This document shows, piece by piece, positions 11,912 through 25,385 of a stretch of DNA of 64,000 bases. The stretch spans positions 8,463,690 to 8,527,689 of the forward strand of contig JACBWW010000028.1 in assembly GCA_020086605.1 (NCBI GenBank), read 5' to 3'. The notes under the pieces were generated by a model. That model did not search any database. It saw only the letters and a program-made list of their open reading frames with translations, and had not been told where the DNA came from. The position numbers and the translations under genes are program-made. The DNA comes from Lanius collurio. Taxonomy: Eukaryota > Chordata > Aves > Passeriformes > Laniidae. The first letter of the stretch is position 1. Each line of letters begins with the position of its first letter.

Positions 11912-14900
11912 TTACTTTTTAATCAGCTTGGGTTTTTTCATAGCGATCTCAGTTTTTCCTGGACTTCCCTTTTTGAACAGAAAATCCCCTGTATCTTTGT
12001 TCCAAGTATTTCTGTTTTCAGAATCCTCTGTAAGAGCAAAGCATGAGTTTTAAATATTTCATTTCCTTTTTATTTGGCCTCTGCTGAAGACCACTGCAGT
12101 GTAAACTTTTGAAACTGGTATCTCTTTCAAAAAAGTTATTGAAATTATTACTGAGGTGAGCGGGCCGGCAGCTATTGTGGGTATACCGGTGTGTTTGAGT
12201 TCCTGATAACATTAATCATTAGCCGTAAAGAACAGTCATCGCACTGAAGTTAGGTTTTTATCTTAAGATGAATTGCCTGTCAGGTCCCAGAAGATGTACA
12301 TTAGGGCAGTCTCATGTTAGAAGAGATAGAGCATATTCCCGTAGTTGTGATTTTACCAATGAAATAAACATGTTGTTTATTATGAGCAGTGATTAACAGT
12401 TCAACGTTGTAATGATATTCTCTGATTCTAGCATTGTCTCATAGCTCTGGTATGTCAATTTGTATTCATGCTGTGTAAGTGTTTTGCAGAGGTTTTGCCT
12501 ATCTGGCAGGAGTTTATTTCAATTTCAGAATTACATTTTCTGATCTTGGCAGCCTCAGGAACCCAAAGAAGTTGCATATATACATCCGTATCTGTTAAAG
12601 TGTGTGACTTTTTTTTTTCCTAAGAAATACGAGCTATTTCATAGCTTTTATGTCTCTTCACACAGCAGAAGTTACATCTGAAATTGTGTTCTTTTAAGTG
12701 TATTCACTGCAACCATTTCTGACCACTCAGTATTGAGTGGTTTTTATCAATTTATCTTCATTTTATATTTGAATGCCAGTCCATTTGCTGCCCTGACATA
12801 GCTTCTGGCAGAGTAAGTTTTCAGAAATTTAAAATGTTACATACAGATATTGGGTTTTGACAGCTGATACCTTGTTTTTTGTATTAGTATTAGTTTTCCT
12901 AGCTGTCCAAAGAGTGCAGGTCCCAGGCGAGCTCTTAAGTAAATTTAGACGTATTTATAGATACCTTGTAATAGTGCCAGTAAAAAATAGTTTTTGTGGT
13001 GACTGATGGTTATTTCCCTTCACTGTGGATGTGCAGCTTCTGTAGGAAGGAGTGTGTGCAGTTCTTTTAAATTACTCAAAAGTCCTGTTGACTTCAGCCA
13101 GAGTTTTAGCTAAGTTAAGAACACAGGATCGTATGAAAAGTACAGCCAGCAGAATCCTGAGCAGTTTGATGTATACTTTGATAATATGATAATTTGATTC
13201 ATTCCTGGTTTGTCTTGTCTAAACTGCAAAATTCATTTTTGCTACTGAAAACTCCTGCTGATTTAGCAACTGCTATTGATACCCCATTTACAGCAAGACA
13301 AGAAGAGCTACATAAAGCAACATCTAGAACTGTCTCTATTATTACTATTCACAGTGTGATTTTTCTCTCATTGATGTGCTGCTGTCCTGATTCTCCGGCA
13401 GTTCTGACTTCAATTGACCAGCAGTACATTTATGGTTGTGGGATAAAGCGGATTGTTCAAGCTGCCAAAATGGTATCTCTCTCTTCCTCCCTCCCCCCTT
13501 TAAAAAATGAAAAGCCATGGCAGCTGTCTCTTCTAGCAGGCTGTGCTGAAGGGGCGTCTCTTTGTTCTCGTGCACCCTGTTTCTTGGATGCCTAGAGTTC
13601 AACTTAAATTTTGTGTTATTTTGATACAATTTTCATTGCTTGCCTCCCATTTTTAGGCTGAGGGTTTTTTTGTATTTGTTTCAATGCCAAAACTTAATGA
13701 AGGTTCCCTAGGAAATTCTGGATGCATAATTAATTGTGGAAAAGTCTTTTCCAATACTCCCACCGACAAGGAGCAAGTCCATTGAAGTTGATGTGGATAG
13801 GCTGGGCGTTGAAGTTATGGGGAATAAATAGTTGGCCTGTTTAATTATGATGATGCTGGCTTACCTAAGTATTGCATTAGTCCTGTAGAGGGATGTTCTT
13901 TAATTGACTGCTGACCTGGAGTATAGGACAACTAGAGTACAGTTCTATAAAATTAAGTTTAATTTTGAAATACAGCAGCAGCACTGAATGAATGCCAGCA
14001 GATGCAGTTTATATATAATTTATGTATTTTCTTTGAGCCATATGCCAAAGCCATGCTCTTCTGCACTTCCAAAATTTTAAGTCATGTCTGCTTAACTAAT
14101 TGTAAGACTTTGGTTTGCATTGCTCCAGTAAATTAGTATTTGAAGTTGAGCAGAGTCCATACTCTGTGAACTGTCCTATCTGGGATTCTTCTACTGCTAA
14201 GAATGTATTTCACAGTGTGGCTTGATGGGGAGAGACCTGCCGGTTAGTCTTTAGTGAGGAAGCAAACCTTGCAATCTTTCTTTTGGGGTAAATCAGTTAG
14301 GGATAGTTTCCATCTCAGCCATCTGAAAATGACAGATGTCCAGTTGTGGTTGGTAACATTAACTATCCCCATATTACAACAAATGTGAAAGATTTTTACA
14401 GAGAGTCAGGTTGGGAATTTTGGGGTTTTTTTAAAACCTAATGGTAACCTGTCATCATAATCACTGTAGCTGACTGCAGGAATCTAGACATTGACTTAAG
14501 ATGGCATCTCAAGGCCCTTCCAGTATTTTCTGTCATCAAGTCAGAGTCGTGGTTATTCAGTACTGAAATGTGTACAAAGCTTTCAAAAATACACATTGCA
14601 CACAATAACTTCAGGAGACCACAGGTGTATTTCATTTCATCCAGAAAAACAAGTGTGAATCCTCAGTGCTGAAGTTCTTCAGCTGTAAAACAGAATTCTT
14701 GTCTCTTCTTTTTCTGCTCTGCATTAGACATTCTTCAGGGCTTTTTTTTACAATTTTTGCTCAAACTCAGTATGTTGAAAGTGTAATTTCAGCTGCTACT
14801 GCTGGCTTGTTTCCCAAGTAATTACAATCACAGTGCTAGGCTTTTATGGTATTATGACAAAATTAACAAAAAAGAGGATAATTTCCATGCTAAAATTCTG

Positions 14901-17357
14901 CATTGTTAGCACAAATTGTTATTTTTGGTGGCGAATAACCTTCATTAAATCCATTACAATTGTAAATCATGCCATCCTTAAGTTTAAAAATAGATAATTT
15001 TATTTAGTTTTATGAGTTTAATGAGAGTTTAGAGTTCACTTTTTGTTTATTTGATGACAGTAAGATACTGGATTTACAGGAGAAAAGAGAGCTGTATCTT
15101 CAGAATAATTCCTGAGAAATGTTATTGAAATACTGAAGTGTAAGCAGACTCAAGTGCTGCATTGCTTAATGTGAGACTAACATGCAATGTTGTGTGAAAG
15201 TAAAAGTTGTCCCTAGATACTGAACTGGCAGAGAACGATTTATTTAATACCTTTTTAATAACAGAGAAATACAATATTGTATTTAAAATGAATCAGATTT
15301 CCTCCAAAACATATCTGCATCTTTAGTAAGGTTAGGAATATTGCTTTAAAAGACGTTCACAAGCTCTAGGGAAAACTTTGGTATGTGCTACTGAATCATG
15401 AAAGTGTATCCTCTTCATTTTGGAATTTTCTTTCCATCTTTATCTAATTGACTAAAGAGATGATTCATGATCCAGGGGGAAAGAATGCTTCCAAAGCTCT
15501 GGATTTTTTTTACCTCAGAATCTGTTGATTCCACTGATTTCTTTCTGGGCTCTGAGCATCATGATTTTCCTATTCTCCCTTGTTTCTGAGTTTAAAAGGG
15601 AAAAAGAGCAGAAAGCTTTGTGTGTAAATTACTAAATTCACATCACCACAGGTACTTCAGAAGGGAAGGGTTCTCCATATTTTACCAGCTTTATTCTACA
15701 TATTTTTGTGTTCCTTTACATCTGTTTGTATAATTTCTGCAAGAATCAGGGAAAGTTTTTAAGGGTATAGTGAGTGTAGTACTGGCAGGGAAGGGTGTCT
15801 TGTAACTGTCTCATCTATTCCCTTTCTAGCTGCTAAAGTTTACCACTTTAACAAAATAGCGGGGAAAAAAAGCCTTCTGCTGTGGTAATTGTAAATTATC
15901 TTTAAACTGGCAACTTGTTAGGGTTAGACACACACACACAAACATGCACACCCCCCAAAACAAACAAGCAAACAAAACCAACCAAGCCAATAAATAAACA
16001 CCACCAAAACCACTGCTTCAATAACCAAGTAGCTAAGTAGGTATGACTGTTGACTGGGCCTGGATGCAAATGTACCTGAGGACGTATGCAGCTTCCTTCC
16101 TAACAGTTCTTGACATAAGAAATGTTATTTTTTAACCATTAAACCCAAGAATTCAAGTGGACATCTTGTGCCTTGTTGTCTGGGACAAGCTACAACAGCC
16201 TTGTCTGAGCTGAGCTTAGTAACAGCTATTTTTTCCCCAGCACTCCAGGGAAAAATACAGTTCCATCTGTATACATGTTTGGAGTGCCCTATTTCTGTAT
16301 CTCATTAAATGTGGAGCAAGTTTAGTAGTGCCAGTTGAGAAGAATTCCCTAACAGAACTGCTAATATACAAGCCAGATCTACCCATCTTTGAAAAAGCTT
16401 CACTTTTAAAAAGTTCCCTTTTTTAAAAAAAATTGCTCTTCTAGGGCAGGCTTCAGGACGATGACAGACCAGACACAGGACTCAGGTGAAATGTACACCT
16501 GTATTAGCATCCTGAGTCCAACTCTACTGGCATAATAATTAAATAGATGTACATATACTAACAAAGCTCACAGTTTTCACACAAGTAAGGAAGGAAAGAT
16601 TGCTTTTGTTAAAGTCAGTGAGTTGGTTTGTACAGACCTTTTGTCTCTCTAGTGCCATTCTGTTAGGAGTGTATCACAGTACTCCTGTAGCCTTGTAAGA
16701 GCAACAGTGTGAAGCCAATCTCAAACCTTTAAATATTATTCTATCAGAATATTCAGCTTTCCTCAGAAATAGGTCATTTATTTCCAATTTTAGAGTTCCC
16801 TATTAGCTACTACCCTGCCCCAAGAGTAAGTGCAAGCAGAGGTTTTTGCTGGCAATGCTCTCGAGAACCCACATGCTAGTGTAGGAACTACTATCCATAA
16901 ACCCACAGAGTCATTTAACCTGATTTTAAAACAAAGTGTATGCAAGGTGAACAAACCATTATGGTTTATGCCATGGTTTGATGTTCTGACTGTCCCTATG
17001 TTTTCACGACAAGTTTCAGTGGCACAGTTTGCTCACACTGAGGAGAGAATGACCATGGCCAAAATACCAGGGATGGTCTGGAGGACCAGGTGCATGAGTA
17101 GGAAATGCAGCCACGAGAGCTCAAACACATTCAGGCCTTAACACTGTGTTGTTTCAACTGTTCACAGCGTGTGGCTGAGACAGGGACACACCAGGGCACG
17201 TTCCCAGCAGCGCTGTTCTGGAATGGCTTGGCTGAGCAGAGCCTCATCCAGTTCTTCACTGTTCCTTGCTCCTGCTGCTGATTGCGATCATTAAAATGAG
17301 AGATTGAGCCAAAGTTGTGGTTTGACTTTTCCATCTACTTTCGTATTTTCAGCATTT
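11912..17357. other. Non-coding stretch, probable intron 1 sequence
   Basis: The base composition returns to AT-rich directly after the island. I see no exon with paired splice sites that I would defend. An open frame at 13194-13595 (+) lacks recognisable domains. There is a short hairpin ACCACTCA/TGAGTGGT near 12723-12742 and an A/C-rich simple-repeat tract at 15927-16013. Otherwise the stretch is ordinary unique sequence. Confidence 0.55.
15927..16013 (+). repeat. (CA)n and CAAA/CCAA-rich simple-sequence tract
   Basis: A short (AC)n run is followed by a long stretch almost free of G and T, built of CAAA, CCAA and TAAA units. This is low-complexity sequence. Confidence 0.85.
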
Positions 17358-17412
17358 TCATAGAGTCATATATTCATGTAGGTTGGAAAAGGCCTTTAAG
17401 GTCAACAACAGT
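17358..17412 (-). mobile_element. CR1 LINE 3'-end fragment
   Basis: The + strand reads TCATAGAGTCATATATTCATG followed by GGTTGGAAAAGGCCTTTAAGG. This is the reverse complement of the CR1 3' end, where the element's terminus of ATTCTATG-type repeats follows a block like CCTTTAAGGTCTTTTCCAACC. Only the last roughly 55 bp are recognisable, consistent with the severe 5' truncation usual for CR1. Its sense strand is the - strand. Confidence 0.7.
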
Positions 17413-17569
17413 GAAACTATTTATGACAATTCGGTATTTTTCTGTTGTGAAAGCAGTGAATATACTAAACACACTAGTCAGTGTATCAGTGGAAAGTATC
17501 TTAATCAAACCAACCATTTAGATCATTTAGTTAGATCTGAAGAGTAGCCCTAAAGAACCAGTTTTCCTC

Positions 17570-17734
17570 TAAGGGTGGTCCTCCTAGAAATTGCAAAATT
17601 ACCTGAACTATCTCTAAGTTAATTAGATGGAAAAAGATTTTTCAAGAAGAAGTTTAAGGGCTTAAAATATATCCCAAAATGCCAAAAATGTCAACTAATT
17701 AAAAGATCTTTTTAATTTAAAGGGAGAACTATTT
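17570..17734 (+). repeat. Left arm of a 165-bp long inverted repeat
   Basis: This segment aligns without gaps to the reverse complement of 18305-18469. I count 9 mismatches in 165 positions, about 94.5% identity. Outside the inner edge (after CTATTT) similarity stops at once. At the outer edge weak similarity continues for about 10 bp of pyrimidine-rich sequence (CCTC against TTCC). The arms contain AATTAG and TTTAAATT motifs but no coding potential. It could be a terminal inverted repeat of a non-autonomous DNA transposon about 900 bp long, or an inverted local duplication. Confidence 0.95.
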
Positions 17735-18304
17735 AGATGCTGTTCTTTCATTTGATAGGTACCTGAGCCTGTCCTGCATCCATTTGATGTTCCCAGTCTC
17801 CATGATGCTTTCCATCACTATCTTACAACCTGTACTTTCACTTGCACTCTTTTTCAATTCCTAGCTTTGATTAATTTAAAAATGTCTAACAGAGACATAT
17901 TAGCTTCCTCTTACATACATTACTGCCAATGAAAGCTTATTCTTCCTCTCTGATTCTTAAATCCATGAGTCCCCGCTGAATCTCTGGTGAGCAGTGGCTC
18001 TGAGGAAACAGAGTAGCAGCCACAGTTTTGGAGAGTTCTTTGAAATTTGAAATGCTTTAAAAGAGGAACCAGCCTAGACTGAAGAACTGCCCATTCACTT
18101 TCTGAAAATGAGACCTTTGAACCACATTCTTGACGGATGCTCTGAACCCCCCTATCCTGCTGCCTGTTTGGTTTTCTGGAGTGACACATTTGTAAAACCC
18201 AGGTTTCTGCTCATTTTGATGTATAAAACGTGCTTATCAACTTGGTTAATGAGAACAGAAGTAGCATGGCACAGCGGCTCAGTGCATATTGACAGACTTC
18301 TAGC
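17735..18304. other. 570-bp spacer between the inverted-repeat arms
   Basis: This is unique sequence with no recognised transposase, RNA gene or repeat family. Short open frames lie on both strands (17920-18189 on -, 18108-18344 on +) but show no domain. If the unit is a DNA transposon, this is its non-coding interior; if it is an inverted duplication, it is the original intervening DNA. Confidence 0.7.
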
Positions 18305-18469
18305 AAATAGTTCTCACTTTAAATTAAAAATATCTTTTAATTAGTTGACATTTTTGGCATTTGGGGATATATTTTAAGCCCTTAAACTTCTTCTTGAAAA
18401 ATATTTTTCCATCTAATTAATTTAGAAGTAGCTCAGGTAATTTTGCAATTTCTAGGAGGATCACCCTTA
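18305..18469 (-). repeat. Right arm of the 165-bp long inverted repeat
   Basis: Reverse complement partner of 17570-17734, gapless, with 9 mismatches by my count. Transcribed from either strand, the two arms would pair into a long imperfect double-stranded stem with a 570-nt loop, a typical kind of substrate for ADAR editing. Confidence 0.95.
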
Positions 18470-21400
18470 GGGAAGAAAAAAATCTCATTTGAGTTGTCAC
18501 TGGAAAGCTTACAACAGCTACTGTCATATTTAGACAGTCTTGAAGTCATTTTGTGATAAGATCAGCAGGTAAGCAGGACTCCCCAGAACTTAGCTCTGAG
18601 TGGCAGTTAATTCCACAGACTTCTTGTTTTCTTCTTCAGTCTGGTTGCTGGTAGTAAGCGGTACAGTTAGATTCCAAATAATATTTGGAATAATGACTGA
18701 GCCAAACTAGCCCAGTCTTTCAGAATCAAGTGTGCTGAAGAGACTGCAGTAGAATTAGGGTTTCTTGTAGGGAAGCTCCTTGCTCTTCTCTTTTTGTCAG
18801 ATGTCATCCAATGCCTTCTGCTCTGAATAAAATGGTTTTAGGCTATTCTGCCTGTCATTCATTCTCCATCCCTCTCCATTATTCAGGGGATTCATCTGTA
18901 TAGCAGCAACAGTTCAACAGCAAAATTGCTGTGTTCTTCTCTGATTCTTGTGGGGGGGTGTGGAAAACTCAGAAATTCAGCTGTCAGGCACATCTTGCCT
19001 ATTGTTCCCGTTGACTCTGGCAAATCAGTGTATCCTGCTGGCCTGGGTAAGGGATGTGACTGCTGTGGTGAGCTGGATAGGGTTTGTAGTAAACTGTCTT
19101 CTGCTAGAAACCTGTTTTCTTTCTGGAAGAAAGGGATGATAGGACTGTTCTCTTGCATGCTCCAAGACTCTGTATTATCCAAGATTTCTGAAGAGAAATC
19201 ATGCCAACACCCTAAGTTCTTGGCAGTGTGAACTGTCAAAAAAGGGACTTTCCGAGGGCATATTACCAACTGATCACCAGCTGCCTAAGATGTAGGTCCT
19301 TGGGGGCAGAGGAGCACGTACACATTTCCCTTCCCATGCCTTTGGGACGTGTTTCTGCAGAAAGGAAAATAGAACTGGAATCCTGCAGGTGCAGATGGTA
19401 ATGTGTGAATGTATCTGTTGTCATGTTAGGTACTGGTAAGAAACCCAGAGGCAAAAGAGAATAAATAAGTCTTGTCACATCAACTGCTCATTTTCTATTA
19501 AAAACAGTGGTGAGTGTGGAAGAAAGAGAGAGAAGGTTACTTATGCCAATATTCAGTAAATTGAGAGCAAGATGGCATTTAAAGCTGTGGCATAGTTGCA
19601 TTGGCCAGAAGTATTCATCTGCAGATGCAGTGGATCTGAGATAATTAAAGACTAAAGCACTTCTACCAGTGTAACCTATGCCATCTTTTCCTCTGTGTCA
19701 GCCTGTGACACGTGGACAGCACTTATGCCACAGTGCATGATCTCGAGAACATCAGGGTTGGGCTCAGGTTGAGCCCCACTCTCAGTTTTTTTGTGAAGAA
19801 ATTGGTTCTTGAATGTTCCACTTATTGCAGATGCTGACACTTGAAAAAGTGTGAAACATCAGACCAGGGTTCACTACTCACACCTTCTTTTTGAGGGTTC
19901 ATGTCTTCTAGGCACAGATGCAACTGCTGGTCCAGACTAGGAGAGTCAAGAGTAAATATCTGAACACCAAAATGCCAAGTTACCTCTGTAGGTGCTTGCC
20001 AGCTCTTAGGCTATGTATTCTTAAATGGCAAGGACTTGTAAGTTTAGTAGGAGTGTAATAGCAGGAAACAGTGGGATAGCTATATTTTATGGATGGGGAC
20101 TGACTCTCTAGTTAAAAGGCGTGTATGTATCCCACTGGCATCAGTCATCTGTCAGAGTGCAGCTGCACTGGGAAATGCATCATGCCATTTTAATTATCTT
20201 TCTAGATGCTGGATCTAATGAATAATTTCCTTTGGAGGCAAGAAGGAGGGGAAGAAATAAAAAAAGGAGACACTGAAGGGCTTGCAGTTTTTATTGTGGC
20301 AAATGTGAGTTTGAAATAGTGTACCTGAATTTTTTAAAGAAGAGAAGGGGGGCCCAGTTTCACTGCAGGAGAACTTCACTTTGCTAGGTGTGATGCGAAG
20401 ATTTTATGGTGACTCGACGGTTTCAGTCCTCAAGAATGTGGCAGTGGGCTCCAGCAACAATGGAGCTCCATTGTGGAAGGTCATGCTGACAAAACTTCTC
20501 AGGTTCTTCCGAGTCAGGCAGGAACTCAAGCATTTTAAGTAGCTGGGCAGAATAGAAACAGGCCTCTGCTTCTCTGTTGCATTTCACGTTTGGGACTAGA
20601 TGCTGGGCAATACAGTTTGCATTGGTTTGGTGAAACAGAGTTTGTGTGTATATTCTATTGCTGGACTTAAGTTAGTTTATGCTGTAGAATGATATTTGAA
20701 ATTTTCTAGTAAATTCATATTTATTTTGATTATGTGAGCTTCATATGGAATGTCAATAGATATGAAAAAAAGTCACAAGAGACTAAAACCAAATTTTTCT
20801 TTTCGTTCAGCTTTCAGGAAGCCCTAAGGAATGAATAAAATCCTCTCCTACTTAACTATAGAGCAGCTTCACTGATAACAAGTTTTGGCTTGTTAACTGT
20901 AATTTTTTTTTTTATTAAAGCTTTAAAGTTTTAGAACACTTCCTGGGCTGCAGAGTTAAAAACTAACAAAGATACTTAGATTCAGAGTTTATTGTAAAGA
21001 TCAGAAGAGTCAGAAAGAATGACTTCTCTGGGGGTTTTGTTGTTCTTGTTCAGATGCTGAGGCTTATACCCTTCTCTGAAAAGCTCCTCCAAATCCTTCA
21101 AACCCAGGGCCCAGGCTTCCAGTGAGGCTAATGGATATGGATTGGCAGGAGAAGACCCTGTGATTTTCCTCTGTGCTAACAAACACTAATAACAGAAATA
21201 TGTTATTAGTTTCTCTCAGTATTTCCTACAGTCTGTAAGTGTTGCCAGAGTTTCTTTGGTTTGGTTATTAAAAGGATGACAGCAAAAATCAACTGTCCTG
21301 AGAGTGGCAGGACAGGATCCTGCTTCTCCTGAAATCTGTTGTGGGAAGGAGATGGTGGGTAACATCATTGCCCTGGAGCAGCGCTGCCCAGGGGACTGAC

Positions 21401-24400
21401 CAAGCAAGTCTGCTTGGCCAGGGCAATGGTGCCTTGTACAACAGGAGGAAGCAACTCTTGTGTTTTCCATTTGGGGTTGCCTTTGCAATGTCTGTCTCAC
21501 CTCTGCATTTCTGGCCTCTCATTCTGCAGGGCAAGCTGTGTCCTCCATTCACCTTTACCCTATTTATTGTCTTGCTTCTCTTCTTTTGGTGTTACATGAA
21601 AAGTTTTTCTAAGTGTTTGCTGGCACTGGGTGTCGAGAGCCTAAATAAGAGTAAAGCATACATATCCTTACTCCTTCCCAGCTGTGATCACTTTTTGATT
21701 TGTGTGAGGTTGAGAGGAAGGTTGAGTAATTTTCTTCAGGCAAGAGGTCTGTGTGTTCAACTGATATTGTCAGTTTCTTGCTCATCTAAATCTGGGTGTT
21801 AAAAAGAACCGTGGTGTATGACAGGAGTGGTAGGAGCACCCACAAGAACCTTGTCGGCTGACTCAAGTTCTGCTGCCAGCTGTGCACCAGCAAATGTCCA
21901 TAACTGTCTGAGCTGCTGGAGGGTTAGTACAGATCTGGTGGTGTGACAGAGTAAAAGATTTTGAGCTTTGTCACCATGACAGTCTTTCAGTCTGATTCAC
22001 TGTTCACATTCTACCTTGGGCGGCTTGACAGAGGTATATTTTTGCTCCTAAGATATTGCCTACATTTACAAAGGCTTTCCTGGAATGCAGTTACCAGGCA
22101 AGCCTTTTCACTGTGCTGATACTCCCCTGTATCTGCATTTTGAGCCTCAGATGGGTCTACGTGGCATGCATAAACCTCCTCCAGAACAGGAAGCCAGGAG
22201 GAGACCTTGAAGGCTAGATCTTACTGCTCATCTCCTCCCAGAGTGCTGCTGCCCCTTTCCAACGCGTAGACCAGGAGCAGTGCCCTGGTTTGGGGGAGTA
22301 AAGCCCCAGCGTGCCACCTGACACAAGCTTGTACAAAAGTTGATTTAAGCAGCCAAAAAGCACAATTCATCCATGCCTTTCTGTTTCCTTCTTGAATATA
22401 GCCTTCTCAGACAGCTTTGTGTTGCTGCATTACTGTTGGTTCTTTCAAAGAAAGATCAGAGCTTTCCACGGAAGAGCAGCAGTTGGCTTTTACTCCATCA
22501 GTGGAAATTACCAGGGGAATCTGCATCATAAATAGCTTTTCACTAGAGAAAACCTCTAAAATTAGTAAAATCAGAGTAAAGGTTTGATTTTTGCTCTTAA
22601 ATTCTTGCTCTTGCCAGTAGCAGTATTGTTGCTGCAGACCAAGCAGTTTATTCACAGGACCTTTTAACAACCAAAATTGAAAAGGTATGTACAAATCCCT
22701 GTTAGTCCCAGCATAGATTGGGAATGCTGCCCATGTGCTGTGATTTTCTTCTTCCTTGTGGTGGTAAATTTGTCATTCTTTCAAAATGGAATATCTTTCT
22801 ACTTGCTACTTTTGTTGTTCTTTGGTGAAGTCACATGCGCATTCTCTCACTTTTAAATCCAAGTTGCTCTGGTCTTGTGTTTACATATTGCTAGGATCTC
22901 CTGTGAGCATTGTGTGGGTACTTCTACTGAGATTGGTCAGATTTCTGATTTCTTAAGTGATCATAGATTTTGCCTTTCCTTTGCCTTGTTTTCTTTATAA
23001 AATTAAGTCAACCTCTGTGATTAAATTCATTGCATAGAAGGAAAAAATGTGAGATGTTTCCTGCAAACAATTGATGACAAACTCATTGTACTAAGCTTGC
23101 TGAAAAGGAACTCTTTTTTGGAAGGTGAGAATAAAGGAATTTCCTCCTCCACCCTTCTGTTGTTGAGCTGTAAACTGATATTGTTGAGAGGGAAAAAAAG
23201 TTGTTCTAGTTTTCCTCAGGATATTATTGCGTGATTTTAGTGAAAACTTTTAAAGATACAACTGTCACTCTAAAGGTTTCACTTCCATGCAGAATTGAAA
23301 AACTAGTTCCTGGTTTACTTTTAATTTAAAGTATAGTAAGTTCAGAGATTCCCTGGGTTAACTTTGTAGTTCAGTAACAATCAAATTGCTTTCACGGCAC
23401 TTTTCATGAAACAGTTTCATAATTATTCCAGCAGATGGATGGGTTTGCACTGGCAAAACAGTGAAGCCATGCAGAGCAAAGTCGTGGGTTTTTTTCAGAA
23501 GAGCGTGGCTGCAACTTGGTTAGTCAGTAGCAATTACGTTCTGAGCACATTGACTTTTTATTAAAGGCTTCTTAACCAAGTCAAGTATCATTGGGATCTG
23601 ACACCTGGTGCAAGAAGTTCATTTCAGATCCAGCCTGACTGCCATAGAGGGAATGGGAAAATGCTTTCTAAGGGTGGTAGTGGACTAGAGTATATTCCAT
23701 TTTTGTATTAATCAGGCAAGAAGCCTAAACTAGGACTTGGCGTTACCCTTTTTTAGTTTAAGTCACTTTTATTGAAACGCTCAGCATCAGGGTCTGAATC
23801 CTGTGATGTCCTGTGCTTGTATTTTACTTTATCAGACTGTGAGTAGGTCCTCCATCCCACCTTTTCCTGTTTTCCCAGGACCCATGGGATGTCCCACAGA
23901 CACAAGCTGTTGCAGCAATGTAGATCCCAAGCTCTTGTTCTGACATACCTCTCAAAACACTAATTGTCTTTGATTTATTTCCCTGATGGTCTAGTTCCTG
24001 CTACCATAGAAGTGAAAGAGCAGGGATAGATTAATGCTGCTCTGAATATTATTAATAGTTCATTGTTACATCCCTAATTAAGATTGGAAATTGGATTTAA
24101 GTAATTATATAAACCCGTTACAAGATACAATTTCTGTCCCAAAATCTAAAGTAGACAAAATAGAGAATAAAGACAGCAGATAGAGCTCCTTGTTCCATAG
24201 ACAGCACTGCTACTGATAAACTCCACAGAGCTCTCAAGTACTAGCGAAGAACAACTAGTTCCAGTAGAATTCAAACCTAAAACATTTTTAATGGTTGTGA
24301 TTGGCAGGACAATCCTACAAGTCTTGATTTAAGTGACAAGTCACCTCTTTCTCCATGCATGAAGAGCAGAAGGATATAAAATGTGGGGGGTAGATCCTTA

Positions 24401-25385
24401 ACTGCAGCCTCCTAGGTTAACTCTTACTTTTTTTTGGCTATACTTTTAAAAGTCAGCTGGCCTGCAGGACCAGCCAGACCCAGAAGATAAAAGAAGCCTT
24501 CAAAGGTTTGCAGCAATTTTTTTCCTATTGCAGCATGGGAGGTTCACACATGCTGTTTATTGCTTATTCACACTTTTACACTGCTAGAATTAGGTATTCC
24601 TTGGCTCCTAGTGGAACACGTATTCATAGTTTAAAACATCTAGCCTCTTTTGTGGTTCTGGATTTGTATTATCGTACCCTGAAACTGTCACAAGATGAAG
24701 CTTGGGAAATGGTTGGAGGAAAACAGTGAGGCAGAGGCAGGGTGAAAGGAAGCTCTTATGGTTTGAGGCTGAGATGACGTCAGGAAGAATAATTGTTTTG
24801 TACTCTTAATTGCTAGCTTTACTCATGCAGCCCGAGTTGACATGGGTGGGGAGAACGTGGTGTGCCACATCTGCACTGACTCATGGGGCAGTAGCCACCT
24901 GCCCCCTCAATTATTTTTAGCTTATCGTGGAAGGTCCAAGGATGACATAATCAGGGAGAGTGAGATCCAAAGCCCTTCATTTTGTTAGCTTGGACAGTGG
25001 CTCAGTTACCAAATGTAGTGATAATCGAAGCAAAATGGGAGTTCAAGGTTTTTTCTAGTTTATGTGGAACCAGTGGTAGGACAAGCTTTCAAATAGCCTC
25101 TCAAGAGGCACATAGATAGCAAATTACTTAACACTACCTTGTACTTGGTTCTTAGGTTTTCCTAAAGCATGTGTGTTGTCTAACAGATGCTTTGATCTGT
25201 TGAAGAGAAGTTTAAAGAAATATGGCACATTAAGTTCAAGGTGTTGGTTTTAGTATAGAAGTTGTAGGACATCATCTATATATTGCAAAAATATGAACAT
25301 ATGCAAGTAGAAATAACCTAAAGTTAGCCTTTTTTATATGTGCTATTTTCTCAAATTGGTGTGTTTGCATTACCTTGTTTACATG
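18470..25385. other. Non-coding stretch, no supportable gene
   Basis: AT-rich unique sequence with no exon, RNA gene or repeat family that I recognise. Open frames (for example 21341-21802 on +) are isolated, lack domains and overlap frames on the other strand. Confidence 0.55.

Noticed and set aside
13194..13595. 133-codon open frame on the + strand
   Set aside because: It opens at TTG/ATT-type sequence and has no recognisable domain; a shorter frame overlaps on the - strand.
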